Below are positions 55,172 to 64,000 of a stretch of 64,000 bases of DNA, piece by piece (position 1 is the first letter of the stretch; each line of letters begins with the position of its first letter). The notes under the pieces were generated by a model that searched no databases, was not told where the DNA came from, and saw only the letters and a program-made list of their open reading frames with translations. Source of the stretch: Nocardia alni (lineage in GTDB: Bacteria; Actinomycetota; Actinomycetes; Mycobacteriales; Mycobacteriaceae). The position numbers were made by a program, and so were the translations under genes. The stretch covers positions 45,042 through 109,041 of the forward strand of contig NZ_JAGPOX010000008.1 in the NCBI RefSeq assembly GCF_019038435.1, in the 5' to 3' direction.

Positions 55172-58100
55172 CTATCCGGCATCGTGATGCTGGTCGATGA
55201 GTTCGAAGAGATCCTCGATACTGGCCTGCTCCACTTCGGTCCGGACGGCCGATTCCACCCGCGCCTGCGCCAGGAGTTCCCGCAGCCCTTCGGTGAGGCG
55301 ATCCCGTTCGGTGTTCGAAGAGGGGCTCGCCAGCAGTTCGCGGAGCGTGGCCAAGTGCCGGTCGACCACCGAATCGACCGGAGCGGCCGGGACCTGCGAG
55401 AGCAGGAACCCGGCCACGGCGGCCGGTGTCGGATGGTCGAAGACCAGCGTCGCGGGCAATCGCATACCCGTGGCCGTGGCCAGACGATTCCGGAGTTCGA
55501 TGGCGCCGAGCGAATCGAGCCCCAGCTCACTGAGCGCGGTGTCCGGATCGACATCGTGCGCCGAGGAACGGCCCAGGACCACCGCCAGATGTTCGCGGGC
55601 CGCCTCCAGTGCCAGCGACTCCCGTTTGTCCTCGGGCGCGGCGGCGAGCGCGCTCAGCAGATCGCCACCGGTGCCGGCGGTCGGTGTGCTCGCGCGCCGG
55701 GTTCGGGCCGGTACCAGGGAGGTGAGCAGGTCGGGGAGAATCCCGGCAGCGGCCTGGCCGGCCAGCGTCGCGGCGTCGAACTCGGCTCCGATGACCACCG
55801 GCTCGTCCATGCCGAGGGCCGCGTCGAACAGCGCCAGCCCGGCGTCCTCGCCGAGTATCCGTATACCCGTTCGCTCCATGCGCGCGATCGCGGTGTGGTC
55901 CAGACCGCCGGTTATCCCGATGTCCTGGTTCCACACGCCCCAGACCAGCGACAACGCCGCGAGCCCGCGAGCCCGGCGGTTCCGGGCCAGCGCGTCCATG
56001 AAGGAGTTCGCCGCCGAGTAGTTGCCCTGTCCCGGCGAACCGATGGTCGCCGCGACCGAGGAGAACAGGATGAACGCCGAGAGCTCGAGGTCCATGGTGA
56101 GGTCGTGCAGGTTCTGGGCACCGGCCACCTTGGGCGCGAGAACGCGGTCGATACGGTCCGCGGTCAGCGACTCGATGGTGCCGTCGTCGATGATGCCGGC
56201 AGAGTGAATCACCGCGGTGAGCGGGTGATCATCCGCTATCTCAGCGAGCAGGGCGGCCACCGACTCCCGGTCCGCGACGTCACAGGCGACGATGCGAGGC
56301 GCAGCGCCCAGTTCGGCCAATTCGGCCGCCAGGGCCTCGGCCCCGTCGGTGGCCGCCCCACGCCGAGAGGCCAGTACGAGGTGGCGGACCTGGTGGACAC
56401 GGGCCAGATGACGGGCGATGAGAGCGCCGATGCCGGTGGTTCCACCGGTGATCAGAACGGCGCCGTCCCCGAACGGCCCGGTCGGTGCGGTGGACACCGG
56501 TGCGCACCGGCGGGCCGCAGGCGGCAGCGAAGCATCACCACGTAGGCCCTCGGAAGCACCGGAAATAGACACCGGAGCCGGGCTTCCCGGGATCAGGCGC
56601 GGCACGAATACGCGGGAATCGCGCACCATGGTCTGCGGCTGATTCGAAGCAAGCAGGTCGCGCACGAGATCAGCGGAGAGTTCGCCGTCATGGTCGATCA
56701 GGACGATCCGATTCGGGAATTCCGCGTGGGCGCTGCGAGCCAGGCCCATGACCGCCGCGGCGGCCGCATCCACGGGTTCATCGGCTCGGCCGACCGCCCG
56801 CCGGGTGGCTATCACCAAGCGGGTATCGGCCGCACGCTGCGCCGCCAGCCACGACCGGAGTGTGTCCCACGCGGTGTGGACCGCATCCCGAGCCGTGACA
56901 GTCTCCGTGTCGACGGACCACACGATCACATCGGGCATCGTCTCGGCGGTGGTGAGTTCACCGACGGTGGCGTGGCGCCGGTCGACACCGGGAATTCGAG
57001 CCGTGCCCAGAGAGGCGAATATCACTGCCGCAGTGGACGATTCAACATCATCACTGGGCTGCCACCGGAGCACCAGCGGCGTATGGTCACCGGCCGCGCG
57101 CAGCCGCGCCGGGTCCATGCTCCGGAACGTGACCGTGTCGATGCTCAGCACCGGTCCGCCCGCGGAGTCCACGAGTTCGATACCCACCCGGCCACTGCCC
57201 TGCCGCCGCGCTCGCGTGCGGCCCGCCGACGCGCCGCGACGCCGGAGCCGGACTCCCGCGAACGAGAACGGCAGCGGCACCTGCCCCGGCGCCAGATCCT
57301 CGGGCAGGACATCGGCGCCGGCGTGCAGGCAGGCATCCAGGAGAGCCGGATGAATGCCGAACTCCGATGCGTCACCGACGGTCTCGTCGAGGCGGACCTC
57401 GGCGAACGCTTGCTCACCCCGGGTCCACAGGGCCCGCACGCCCTGGAAGGCCGGACCGTAGCCGAAGCCCTGAAGCGACAGGCGCTCGTACAGGGACCCG
57501 GCATCCACGGGCCGCGCGTCAGCGGGCGGCCAGACCGGTTCGTCCCAGGCCGCCGCCGGTGTCGCGGCGGTCGTGAAGATGCCGGTGGCATGCGTCGTCC
57601 ACCGGATCTGCGCATCCGAGGTCGCCGCACCCGCCGCCCGAGAATAGATGGTGAACCCGCGGCGGCCCGAGTCGTCCGGCGCCGCGACGCTGATCTGCAG
57701 ATCCACCCCGGACTGCTCGGGCAGGACGAGTGGAGTCTCGAGGATCAATTCTTCGATGACGTCGATCCCGAGCCGATCCCCCGCGGCCAGGGCCAGTTCG
57801 GCGAATCCGGCGCCGGGGAACAGGATCGAACCGGCGACCGCATGATCGGCCAGCCACGGGTGGGTGCGCACCGCGATACGGCCGGTGAACAGCCACCCCT
57901 GGGTACCGGCGAGCGGCACCGAAGCCGTCAGCAGCGGGTGACCGGACGAGTCACTCGCACCGGGAGCCGCCGCCTGCAGCCAATACCGCTTGTGCTGGAA
58001 AGCGTACGTGGGCAACGAAATCCGTTCCGCATGGCGGTCCGCGAGCAGCGCGTCCCAGTGCACCGGCAGACCCGACGCGTATGCCTGCCCCAGCGCCGAG

Positions 58101-61100
58101 ATGAACGGGGTCACCTCATCGGCCGAACGCCGGGTGGACGAAGCCACCACCAGCGCTGCGCGCTCGATCTCCGGCCGCTCCTCCAGGAGGCCGCGGATCA
58201 TCACCGTGAGCACCTCATCGGGACACACTTCGATGAATCGACGCGCACCGGAATCGATCGCGGTCGCCACCGCGGGCGCGAATCGCACCGCCGAACGCAG
58301 CTCGCGCACCCAGTACTCGGGATCGGTCAACTCGTCCCGGGCCCATCCGCCGGTCACCGTGGAGACGATCGGCAGCAAAGGCTCATGATACGTCAATGTT
58401 CTTGCCACCGAACGGAACTCGTCCAGAATCGGGTCCATGAGCGCCGAGTGGGACGCGAGGTTGACCCGCACGCGAGTGGTCTGCACTCCGGCCTCGCCCA
58501 GGTGACGTTCGATCGCGCCGATACCCTCGACATCCCCGGACAGCACCGTCGAGGCGGGACCGTTCAGCGCCGCGACGCACACCCCGTCACCGAAGGCGCC
58601 GATCAGTTCGATCGCCCGCGGCTCCGCGATCGCCGCCACCAGCATCGCCCCGCCGGCCGGCAGCGCGCCCATCAGCCGCCCACGAGCCAGCACCAGCGCG
58701 CACGCGTCGGCCAGCGACCACACCCCGGCCGCATAGGCCGCGGCCAGCTCCCCCATCGAATGCCCGATCAGCAGGTCCGCGGTGACGCCCAACGATTCCC
58801 ACAACCGGAACATCGCCACCTCGAAGGCGAACAGGGCCGGCTGGGTCCATTCGGTGCGGTCCAGCACACCCGCCGAATCCGCCGCGAACATCACCTCTTT
58901 CAGGGACGGCGCGCCTCGACGGCTGCCGATCTGGCGATCCAGCTCAGCACTGATCTCGTCCATTGCCGCGGCGAAAACGGGGAACGCCTCGTACAGCTCA
59001 CAGCCCATGCGCGCACGCTGCGGTCCCTGGCCGGTGAACAGGAACGCCGTCTTCCCATGCACCGGTTCGACCGAAACCACATTCGGCGCAGGCGATCCCG
59101 ATTCCAACGCCGCCAAACCGGCGATCACCTCCTGGTGATCACGGCCCGTCACCACCCCCGACCGATCCAGCAGCGCCCGTGAATCCAGCAACGTGCGCGC
59201 CACCGCCCGCAGGTCGGTGGCGGGATGCGCGATCAGCCACTCCCGGAGCCGGCCGGCCTGATCGCGCAGCGCCGACGGCGACTTCGCGGACACCACCACC
59301 GGAACCACCCCATGCCCGGTAACCGCCTCGGCCGCGGTGGCACGGTTGCCCACCGGCCGCGACGACGCCGCGATCGCGGGAGCCTCCTCGATGATCACGT
59401 GCGCGTTGGTCCCGCTGATCCCGAACGCGGACACCCCTGCCCGGCGGACCCTGCGACCGGTGGCCGGCCATGCCTGGGCCGTGCTCAGCACCCGCACCGT
59501 GCCCAACGACCAGTCCACATGCGGGCTCAGCTCGTCGGCGTGCAGCGTCCTGGGCAGCATCTCGTGACGAAGCGCCTGAACCATCTTGATCAGGCCACCG
59601 ACACCGGCCGCGGCGACCGTATGGCCGATATTGGATTTCAACGATCCGATCCCCAACGGTTCGCCGTCCCGGTCGCGCCCGTAGGCGGCGATCAACGCGT
59701 TCGCCTCGATCGGATCACCCAGGGTGGTGCCGGTGCCGTGGGCCTCCACCGCATCCACATCCTGCGGCGCCACACCGGCGTCGGCCAGCGCGGCGGCGAT
59801 GACCCGCTCCTGGGCGAGGCCGTTGGGCGCGCTCAGGCCGTTGCTCGCGCCGTCCTGGTTGATCGCGCTGCCGCGGACTATGGCCAGCACCTCGTGACCG
59901 AGGCGCCGGGCGTCGGAAAGTCGTTCCAGCACAACGACACCGACGCCTTCGGAGAAGCTGGCTCCGTCGGCTCCGGCGGCGAAGGGCTTGCAGCGGCCGT
60001 CGGGCGCCAGACCGCGCTGGCGAGCGAGACCGAGCTGCAGATAGGGGCTCGCCGCGACGGTGACCCCGCCGGCCAATGCCAGCGAGGTCTCCCCGTCACG
60101 CAGCGCCCGGCAGGCCTGATGCAGTGCGACCAGCGAGGACGAGCAGGCGGTGTCCACCGTCACCGCCGGACCCTCCAGGCCGAGGGTGTAGGCGACCCGG
60201 CCGGAGATTACGCTCGGCGAGATACCGGTGAGCCAGAAGCTCTCGAGTTCCCCACCGGTCGCTCCCTCGGAGTAGCCCGACTTGCAGGCGCCGGCGAACA
60301 CACTGGTCGCACTGCCGCGCAACACCTGTGGATTGATGCCGGCGTTCTCCAGCGCTTCCCAGGACGCCTCCAGGAACAGGCGCTGCTGCGGATCCATCGA
60401 CATCGCCTCCATCGGGCCTATGCCGAAGAACGGCGCGTCGAAATCGCCGGGGTTGCTCAGGAATCCGGCGCGCCGGGCATAGAGCGTGCCCGGGGTGTCG
60501 GGATCGGGATCGAACAGCCGCTCCAGGTCCCACCCGCGGTCCGCCGGGAATTCACCGGTCATATCGGCGCCCTCGGCGAGAGCCCGCCACAGATCGTCCG
60601 GCGATTCGATACCACCGGGGTATCGGCAGCTCATACCCACGATGACGATCGGATCGTCGGCTACCGCGAGCGGCGAGCGCCGGGCCGGGCGCGCAGTCAC
60701 CTCCTGCGATGCGGCCGGTGCGGTCAGCGACAGCAGATGGCCCGCCAGGTCCGCCACCGTCGGATGGTCGAAAACCACTGTCGTGGGCAGGGACAGGCCG
60801 GTGGCCTTCACCAAGCGGTTGCGGAATTCCATGACACCCAGGGAATTGAGCCCGATGTCCTTGAAAGGCTTGTCGACGGAGACGAATTCGGCATCGTCAT
60901 GACCCAGGACCGCCGCAGCGTGCACGCGAACCAACGAGAAGACGGCCTCCTCTCGTTCCGCGGGAGGGCGGCCCGCCAGTCGCGCCGCCAGATCCGAGGA
61001 TCCGTCCGTCGCGGCGCCGGCCCGCCGCCGCGACGGACGGGCCAGACCACGCATGATCGGGAGCACATCCGCCGGGTCCGCCGCATCGAGTCCGGCGCGA

Positions 61101-64000
61101 TCGAGCCGGACCGTGACCGGGACCGGAGCACCGCCGGCGAATGCCGCGTCGAACAGCTCCATACCGTCCGATTCCCCTACCGGGAGAAAGCCCATTCGCC
61201 GCACCCGGGCCAGATCGGCCGCTTCCAGATCGCCGGTCATCCCGGTGCCCTGCTCCCACAGTCCCCACGCCATGGAGGTCGCGGGCAGACCGATGAGATC
61301 GCGCTGCCGGGCCACAGCGTCCAGGAAGGCATTGGCCGACGCGTAATTCGCCTGGCCGGGACCACCGACCACCGCGGCGAGCGAGGAGTAGAGAACGAAG
61401 AAGGACAGGTCTAGGCCCGCGGTGGCCTCGTGCAGGTTCCATGCGGCATCGACCTTGGGGCGCAGCACGGCGGCGAGCCGGTCGGGAGTCATCTCGATGA
61501 ACAGGCCGTCGGCCAGCAGGCCGGCCGCGTGCACCACACCGGTGAGCGGGTGCTCGGCCGGAATCGCCGCGAGTACCCGGTCGAGCGCGTCCCGGTCGGC
61601 GGCATCGCACGCCACGATCTCGACCCGAGCACCGAGTTCGGCGAGTGCGTCGCGCAGTTCCGCCGCTCCCGGAGCGTCCGGGCCACGGCGGCCGGCCAGA
61701 ACAAGGTGGCGCACACCGTATTCGGTGACGAGATGGCGGGAGAGTATCGCGGCCAGACCGCCCGTTCCACCGGTGATCAGTACCGTCCCCGCCGGATTCG
61801 GCGGCGGCGGTACGGTGAGCACGTTCTTGCCGATATGGCGGGCCTGACCGAAGTACCGGAACAGCTCCGGCGCCCGGCGCACGTCGTGGGCGGTGATCGG
61901 AACGGGTGTCAGCACTCCGGTCTCGAAGAGTCCGGCGAGGGTGGTCAGGATTTCACCCAGCCGCTGCGGGCGCACATCGAGCAGGACGAAGGTGTGGTAC
62001 TCCACACCCGGATGCCGATCGGCCACCTCGACGGGGTCGCGTTCATCGGTATGCCCCAGTTCGATGAAGCGACCACCACGTGGCAGCAGCCGTAGTGAAG
62101 CGTCCACGAACGCACCGGTCAACGAGTTCAGGACGATGTCCGCGCCCGCGCCGCCGGTCGCCGCCGAGAATCGGCTCTCGAAGCCCGGAGCACGGGAGTC
62201 GGCAATGATCTCATCGTCGAATCCCAAGTCCCGCAGGATATTCCATTTTCCCCGACTGGCGGTGACCAACAGCCGCAGCCCCAGGTGCCTGGCCAGCTGA
62301 ATGGTCGCCATGCCGACCCCGCCGGTCGCGGCGTGCAGCAGCACGGTCTCGCCCGCGCGCGCCGCGGCCAGGTCGACCAGACTGTAGTAGGCCGTACCGA
62401 AGATGGCCGGGACCGATGCCGCTGCGGCGAAGGTCCACCCGCCGGGCATCTGGGCCAGCAGCCGCCGATCGGCCACCACTACCGAGCCGACCCCGGAGGT
62501 GAAGCCGAAAACCCGGTCACCCGGCGCGAATTCGGTCACATCGGGCGCAACGTCCAGCACGACACCGGCGCTTTCCGAACCGATACCGGCATTACCGGCC
62601 CGGCCGTCGGAGAACTGATTCAGGGTCATGAGGACATCGCGGAAATTCAGCCCGACCGCCCGCACGCTCACCCGGACCTGTCCCGGTTCCAGCGGCGCCG
62701 CCGCAGCCGGATTCTCGGTGAAGACGAAATTGTCGTCGGCCGCAGTTCCGGCGCCGCGGGTAGTCAGTTCCCAGTCCGCACCGGTGTGCACTCGCTCGCT
62801 TCCCGCCACCGGATCCGCGCTGTGCGCCAGCCGCGGCGTATACGAGACCGGGCCTCGCACCGCCAGCTGCGGTTCGCCCTCGGTCACCAGCGCCGCCGCG
62901 ACATCGTGCGCGATGGTCGACCAATCCTCGACGTCGACCGCGAGTATCCGGCCGGGATGTTCGCTCTGGGCGCTGCGCAGCATCCCCCACGCCGCGGCCG
63001 CGGCCGGGTCCACCACCGCACCGAGACCCACCGCCACCGCACACCGGGTAACCACGACGATCGTCGGATCCTCGCCGAGCAATCGCTGCAGGCGGGTCAT
63101 GAGTGTGGTGACCATCTCCCGGGTCGCCGTCGGCAGGTCCCGATCGGACGGCCGCTCCTCGAGGCGTACCACAGCCACCGTCCGGTCGGCGAAGGTGACG
63201 GTTTCCGCGCCGTCCACCCGCTCCCACCTTCCGGTATCGGTGACCTGCGGGGTGGGCGATGCGACCCAGTCCACCACCCGATACCCCGCGCCGCCCGCTC
63301 GCCGCATCGGCGCGGCCAGCGCCGAGCGCTCCAACGCTTGCAGGCGCACGGCGGCTACCTCGGCGACCGGCGCACCCGACGGATCGGCCAGAGTCACCGC
63401 GAGCGACCCGTCGGCCGCACGGCGCACGCGCACGCGCACGCTGGTCGCTCCGGCCGCGGACAGCACGACACTCTCCCACGAGAAGGGCACCGCGATCTGC
63501 CCGTCCTCGACGGCCGGGGCCGCGCCGCCCAGGGCAATGGTGTGCAGGGCGGCATCCAGCAGGGCCGGATGGATACCGAACTGCCCGGCTCGCGCGCGAA
63601 CCGATTCCGGGAGTGTGACCTCGGCGAAGATGTCGTCATCGCGCCGCCACAGTGCGGTCAGTCCCCGGAAGGCCGGCCCGTACTCGTAGCCGGCCGCCGC
63701 CAGACCGGCATAGGCGTCCGTCATGTCCACCGCGGCGGCGTCGGCGGGTGGCCAGGTCACCAAATCCTGGTCCGCCGTTACCGTTTCGTCGTCGATGACC
63801 ACGGTGGCGACCGAATGACGAATCCAGGTCCGCTCGCCGGCGACGGCATGGTCGTCGGCGGGACGCGAATATACCGATACCACTCGTGCACCGCCCGGAT
63901 CCGGCTCCGCCGCCACCACCCGCAGCTCCGTCGCCCCCACCGGGGGCACGACCAACGGCGCTTCGCTCACCAACTCCCCCAGCCGCGCGCACCCCAGGAC
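55172..64000 (-). CDS. Modular type I polyketide synthase (partial, N-terminus beyond window)
   Basis: At least 2942 codons; the frame is open at the right edge. Using numbering from 63973: DH C-half ([10 protein letters not shown], about 140), ER ([19 protein letters not shown], about 548), KR ([10 protein letters not shown], about 732), ACP ([15 protein letters not shown], about 1041), KS (TACSSS about 1277, EAHGTGT, SNIGHT), AT ([15 protein letters not shown] about 1740; LASH about 1840), DH ([11 protein letters not shown] about 2045; [10 protein letters not shown] about 2212), KR ([10 protein letters not shown] about 2512; [10 protein letters not shown]-type), ACP ([15 protein letters not shown] about 2818), then a C-terminal docking region ([13 protein letters not shown]...[13 protein letters not shown]). 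There is no thioesterase, so the chain passes to another protein. Confidence 0.95.
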   Translation of the reverse strand, partial: VLGCARLGELVSEAPLVVPPVGATELRVVAAEPDPGGARVVSVYSRPADDHAVAGERTWIRHSVATVVIDDETVTADQDLVTWPPADAAAVDMTDAYAGLAAAGYEYGPAFRGLTALWRRDDDIFAEVTLPESVRARAGQFGIHPALLDAALHTIALGGAAPAVEDGQIAVPFSWESVVLSAAGATSVRVRVRRAADGSLAVTLADPSGAPVAEVAAVRLQALERSALAAPMRRAGGAGYRVVDWVASPTPQVTDTGRWERVDGAETVTFADRTVAVVRLEERPSDRDLPTATREMVTTLMTRLQRLLGEDPTIVVVTRCAVAVGLGAVVDPAAAAAWGMLRSAQSEHPGRILAVDVEDWSTIAHDVAAALVTEGEPQLAVRGPVSYTPRLAHSADPVAGSERVHTGADWELTTRGAGTAADDNFVFTENPAAAAPLEPGQVRVSVRAVGLNFRDVLMTLNQFSDGRAGNAGIGSESAGVVLDVAPDVTEFAPGDRVFGFTSGVGSVVVADRRLLAQMPGGWTFAAAASVPAIFGTAYYSLVDLAAARAGETVLLHAATGGVGMATIQLARHLGLRLLVTASRGKWNILRDLGFDDEIIADSRAPGFESRFSAATGGAGADIVLNSLTGAFVDASLRLLPRGGRFIELGHTDERDPVEVADRHPGVEYHTFVLLDVRPQRLGEILTTLAGLFETGVLTPVPITAHDVRRAPELFRYFGQARHIGKNVLTVPPPPNPAGTVLITGGTGGLAAILSRHLVTEYGVRHLVLAGRRGPDAPGAAELRDALAELGARVEIVACDAADRDALDRVLAAIPAEHPLTGVVHAAGLLADGLFIEMTPDRLAAVLRPKVDAAWNLHEATAGLDLSFFVLYSSLAAVVGGPGQANYASANAFLDAVARQRDLIGLPATSMAWGLWEQGTGMTGDLEAADLARVRRMGFLPVGESDGMELFDAAFAGGAPVPVTVRLDRAGLDAADPADVLPIMRGLARPSRRRAGAATDGSSDLAARLAGRPPAEREEAVFSLVRVHAAAVLGHDDAEFVSVDKPFKDIGLNSLGVMEFRNRLVKATGLSLPTTVVFDHPTVADLAGHLLSLTAPAASQEVTARPARRSPLAVADDPIVIVGMSCRYPGGIESPDDLWRALAEGADMTGEFPADRGWDLERLFDPDPDTPGTLYARRAGFLSNPGDFDAPFFGIGPMEAMSMDPQQRLFLEASWEALENAGINPQVLRGSATSVFAGACKSGYSEGATGGELESFWLTGISPSVISGRVAYTLGLEGPAVTVDTACSSSLVALHQACRALRDGETSLALAGGVTVAASPYLQLGLARQRGLAPDGRCKPFAAGADGASFSEGVGVVVLERLSDARRLGHEVLAIVRGSAINQDGASNGLSAPNGLAQERVIAAALADAGVAPQDVDAVEAHGTGTTLGDPIEANALIAAYGRDRDGEPLGIGSLKSNIGHTVAAAGVGGLIKMVQALRHEMLPRTLHADELSPHVDWSLGTVRVLSTAQAWPATGRRVRRAGVSAFGISGTNAHVIIEEAPAIAASSRPVGNRATAAEAVTGHGVVPVVVSAKSPSALRDQAGRLREWLIAHPATDLRAVARTLLDSRALLDRSGVVTGRDHQEVIAGLAALESGSPAPNVVSVEPVHGKTAFLFTGQGPQRARMGCELYEAFPVFAAAMDEISAELDRQIGSRRGAPSLKEVMFAADSAGVLDRTEWTQPALFAFEVAMFRLWESLGVTADLLIGHSMGELAAAYAAGVWSLADACALVLARGRLMGALPAGGAMLVAAIAEPRAIELIGAFGDGVCVAALNGPASTVLSGDVEGIGAIERHLGEAGVQTTRVRVNLASHSALMDPILDEFRSVARTLTYHEPLLPIVSTVTGGWARDELTDPEYWVRELRSAVRFAPAVATAIDSGARRFIEVCPDEVLTVMIRGLLEERPEIERAALVVASSTRRSADEVTPFISALGQAYASGLPVHWDALLADRHAERISLPTYAFQHKRYWLQAAAPGASDSSGHPLLTASVPLAGTQGWLFTGRIAVRTHPWLADHAVAGSILFPGAGFAELALAAGDRLGIDVIEELILETPLVLPEQSGVDLQISVAAPDDSGRRGFTIYSRAAGAATSDAQIRWTTHATGIFTTAATPAAAWDEPVWPPADARPVDAGSLYERLSLQGFGYGPAFQGVRALWTRGEQAFAEVRLDETVGDASEFGIHPALLDACLHAGADVLPEDLAPGQVPLPFSFAGVRLRRRGASAGRTRARRQGSGRVGIELVDSAGGPVLSIDTVTFRSMDPARLRAAGDHTPLVLRWQPSDDVESSTAAVIFASLGTARIPGVDRRHATVGELTTAETMPDVIVWSVDTETVTARDAVHTAWDTLRSWLAAQRAADTRLVIATRRAVGRADEPVDAAAAAVMGLARSAHAEFPNRIVLIDHDGELSADLVRDLLASNQPQTMVRDSRVFVPRLIPGSPAPVSISGASEGLRGDASLPPAARRCAPVSTAPTGPFGDGAVLITGGTTGIGALIARHLARVHQVRHLVLASRRGAATDGAEALAAELAELGAAPRIVACDVADRESVAALLAEIADDHPLTAVIHSAGIIDDGTIESLTADRIDRVLAPKVAGAQNLHDLTMDLELSAFILFSSVAATIGSPGQGNYSAANSFMDALARNRRARGLAALSLVWGVWNQDIGITGGLDHTAIARMERTGIRILGEDAGLALFDAALGMDEPVVIGAEFDAATLAGQAAAGILPDLLTSLVPARTRRASTPTAGTGGDLLSALAAAPEDKRESLALEAAREHLAVVLGRSSAHDVDPDTALSELGLDSLGAIELRNRLATATGMRLPATLVFDHPTPAAVAGFLLSQVPAAPVDSVVDRHLATLRELLASPSSNTERDRLTEGLRELLAQARVESAVRTEVEQASIEDLFELIDQHHDAG

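Noticed and set aside
56690..59182. 830-codon plus-strand open frame
   Set aside because: Antisense to the PKS; Arg/Pro/His-rich and without recognisable motifs.

Overview
The window reads as chromosome of a high-G+C actinomycete, most likely Nocardia or a close mycolate relative. This is inferred from the strong G/C third-position bias, GTG/TTG starts, three mycofactocin-coupled short-chain dehydrogenases, FadD3- and FadD17-like ligases and a modular type I PKS. No 16S rRNA or other species marker is present.

Layout. 0-13 kb: a TetR-controlled catabolic operon (two mycofactocin-type SDRs, a carboxymuconolactone-decarboxylase-like protein, aldehyde dehydrogenase, P450), an acetyltransferase, two acyl-CoA ligases, a MerR regulator and a DszC/acyl-CoA-dehydrogenase-fold flavoprotein. 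13-15 kb: an SDR lacking the catalytic lysine and two related secreted glycine-rich proteins. 15.4-20.6 kb: a compact operon of three ACMSD/amidohydrolase-2 proteins, a small dimeric-barrel protein, a Rieske protein and an alpha/beta hydrolase. 20.6-26.1 kb: a CitE-like lyase, an M20 peptidase, an F420-type luciferase-like oxidoreductase, a TetR and an SDR. 26.3-36.6 kb: a CoA-transferase/ALDH operon facing away from a long operon (two SDRs, ferredoxin, P450, DUF35-thiolase fusion, hydrolase, DoxX, hydroxyisobutyrate-dehydrogenase-like protein). Together these look like peripheral degradation of a terpenoid, steroid or aromatic carboxylic acid: CoA activation, hydroxylation, alcohol/aldehyde oxidation, then retro-aldol or thiolytic cleavage. 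The substrate cannot be read from sequence.

A recurrent operator-like palindrome, GAGAATNNNATTCTC and variants, precedes at least five of these transcription units (around 9.55, 15.1, 15.3, 25.3, 29.1 and 29.2 kb, with a weaker form at 7.9 kb). This suggests one regulon. A second palindrome pair (TTGGGCATCTGCCCAA and a close relative) brackets the TetR gene at 24.5-25.2 kb.

36.6-47.4 kb is less orderly: decayed tandem copies of gene leaders, a FadD17-like ligase split by one in-frame TAG, a flavin monooxygenase, a tiny GF/His-rich peptide gene, a glutaminase-STAS-cNMP fusion, an ECF42-type sigma factor with its DGPF partner, and an orphan adenylation-domain fragment.

47.7-54.5 kb is an integrated island at a tRNA-Pro(GGG) gene. 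It is bounded by a 23-bp direct repeat of the tRNA 3' half and has visibly lower G+C. It carries an IS3 remnant, a two-gene anti-phage system of Gabija type (OLD-family GajA plus UvrD-like GajB), a recombinase remnant, a toxin-antitoxin pair with a perfect operator palindrome, and remnants of two tyrosine integrases. From 55.2 kb to the right edge lies the C-terminal part of a modular PKS on the minus strand (DH-ER-KR-ACP, then KS-AT-DH-KR-ACP); its N-terminus is outside the window.
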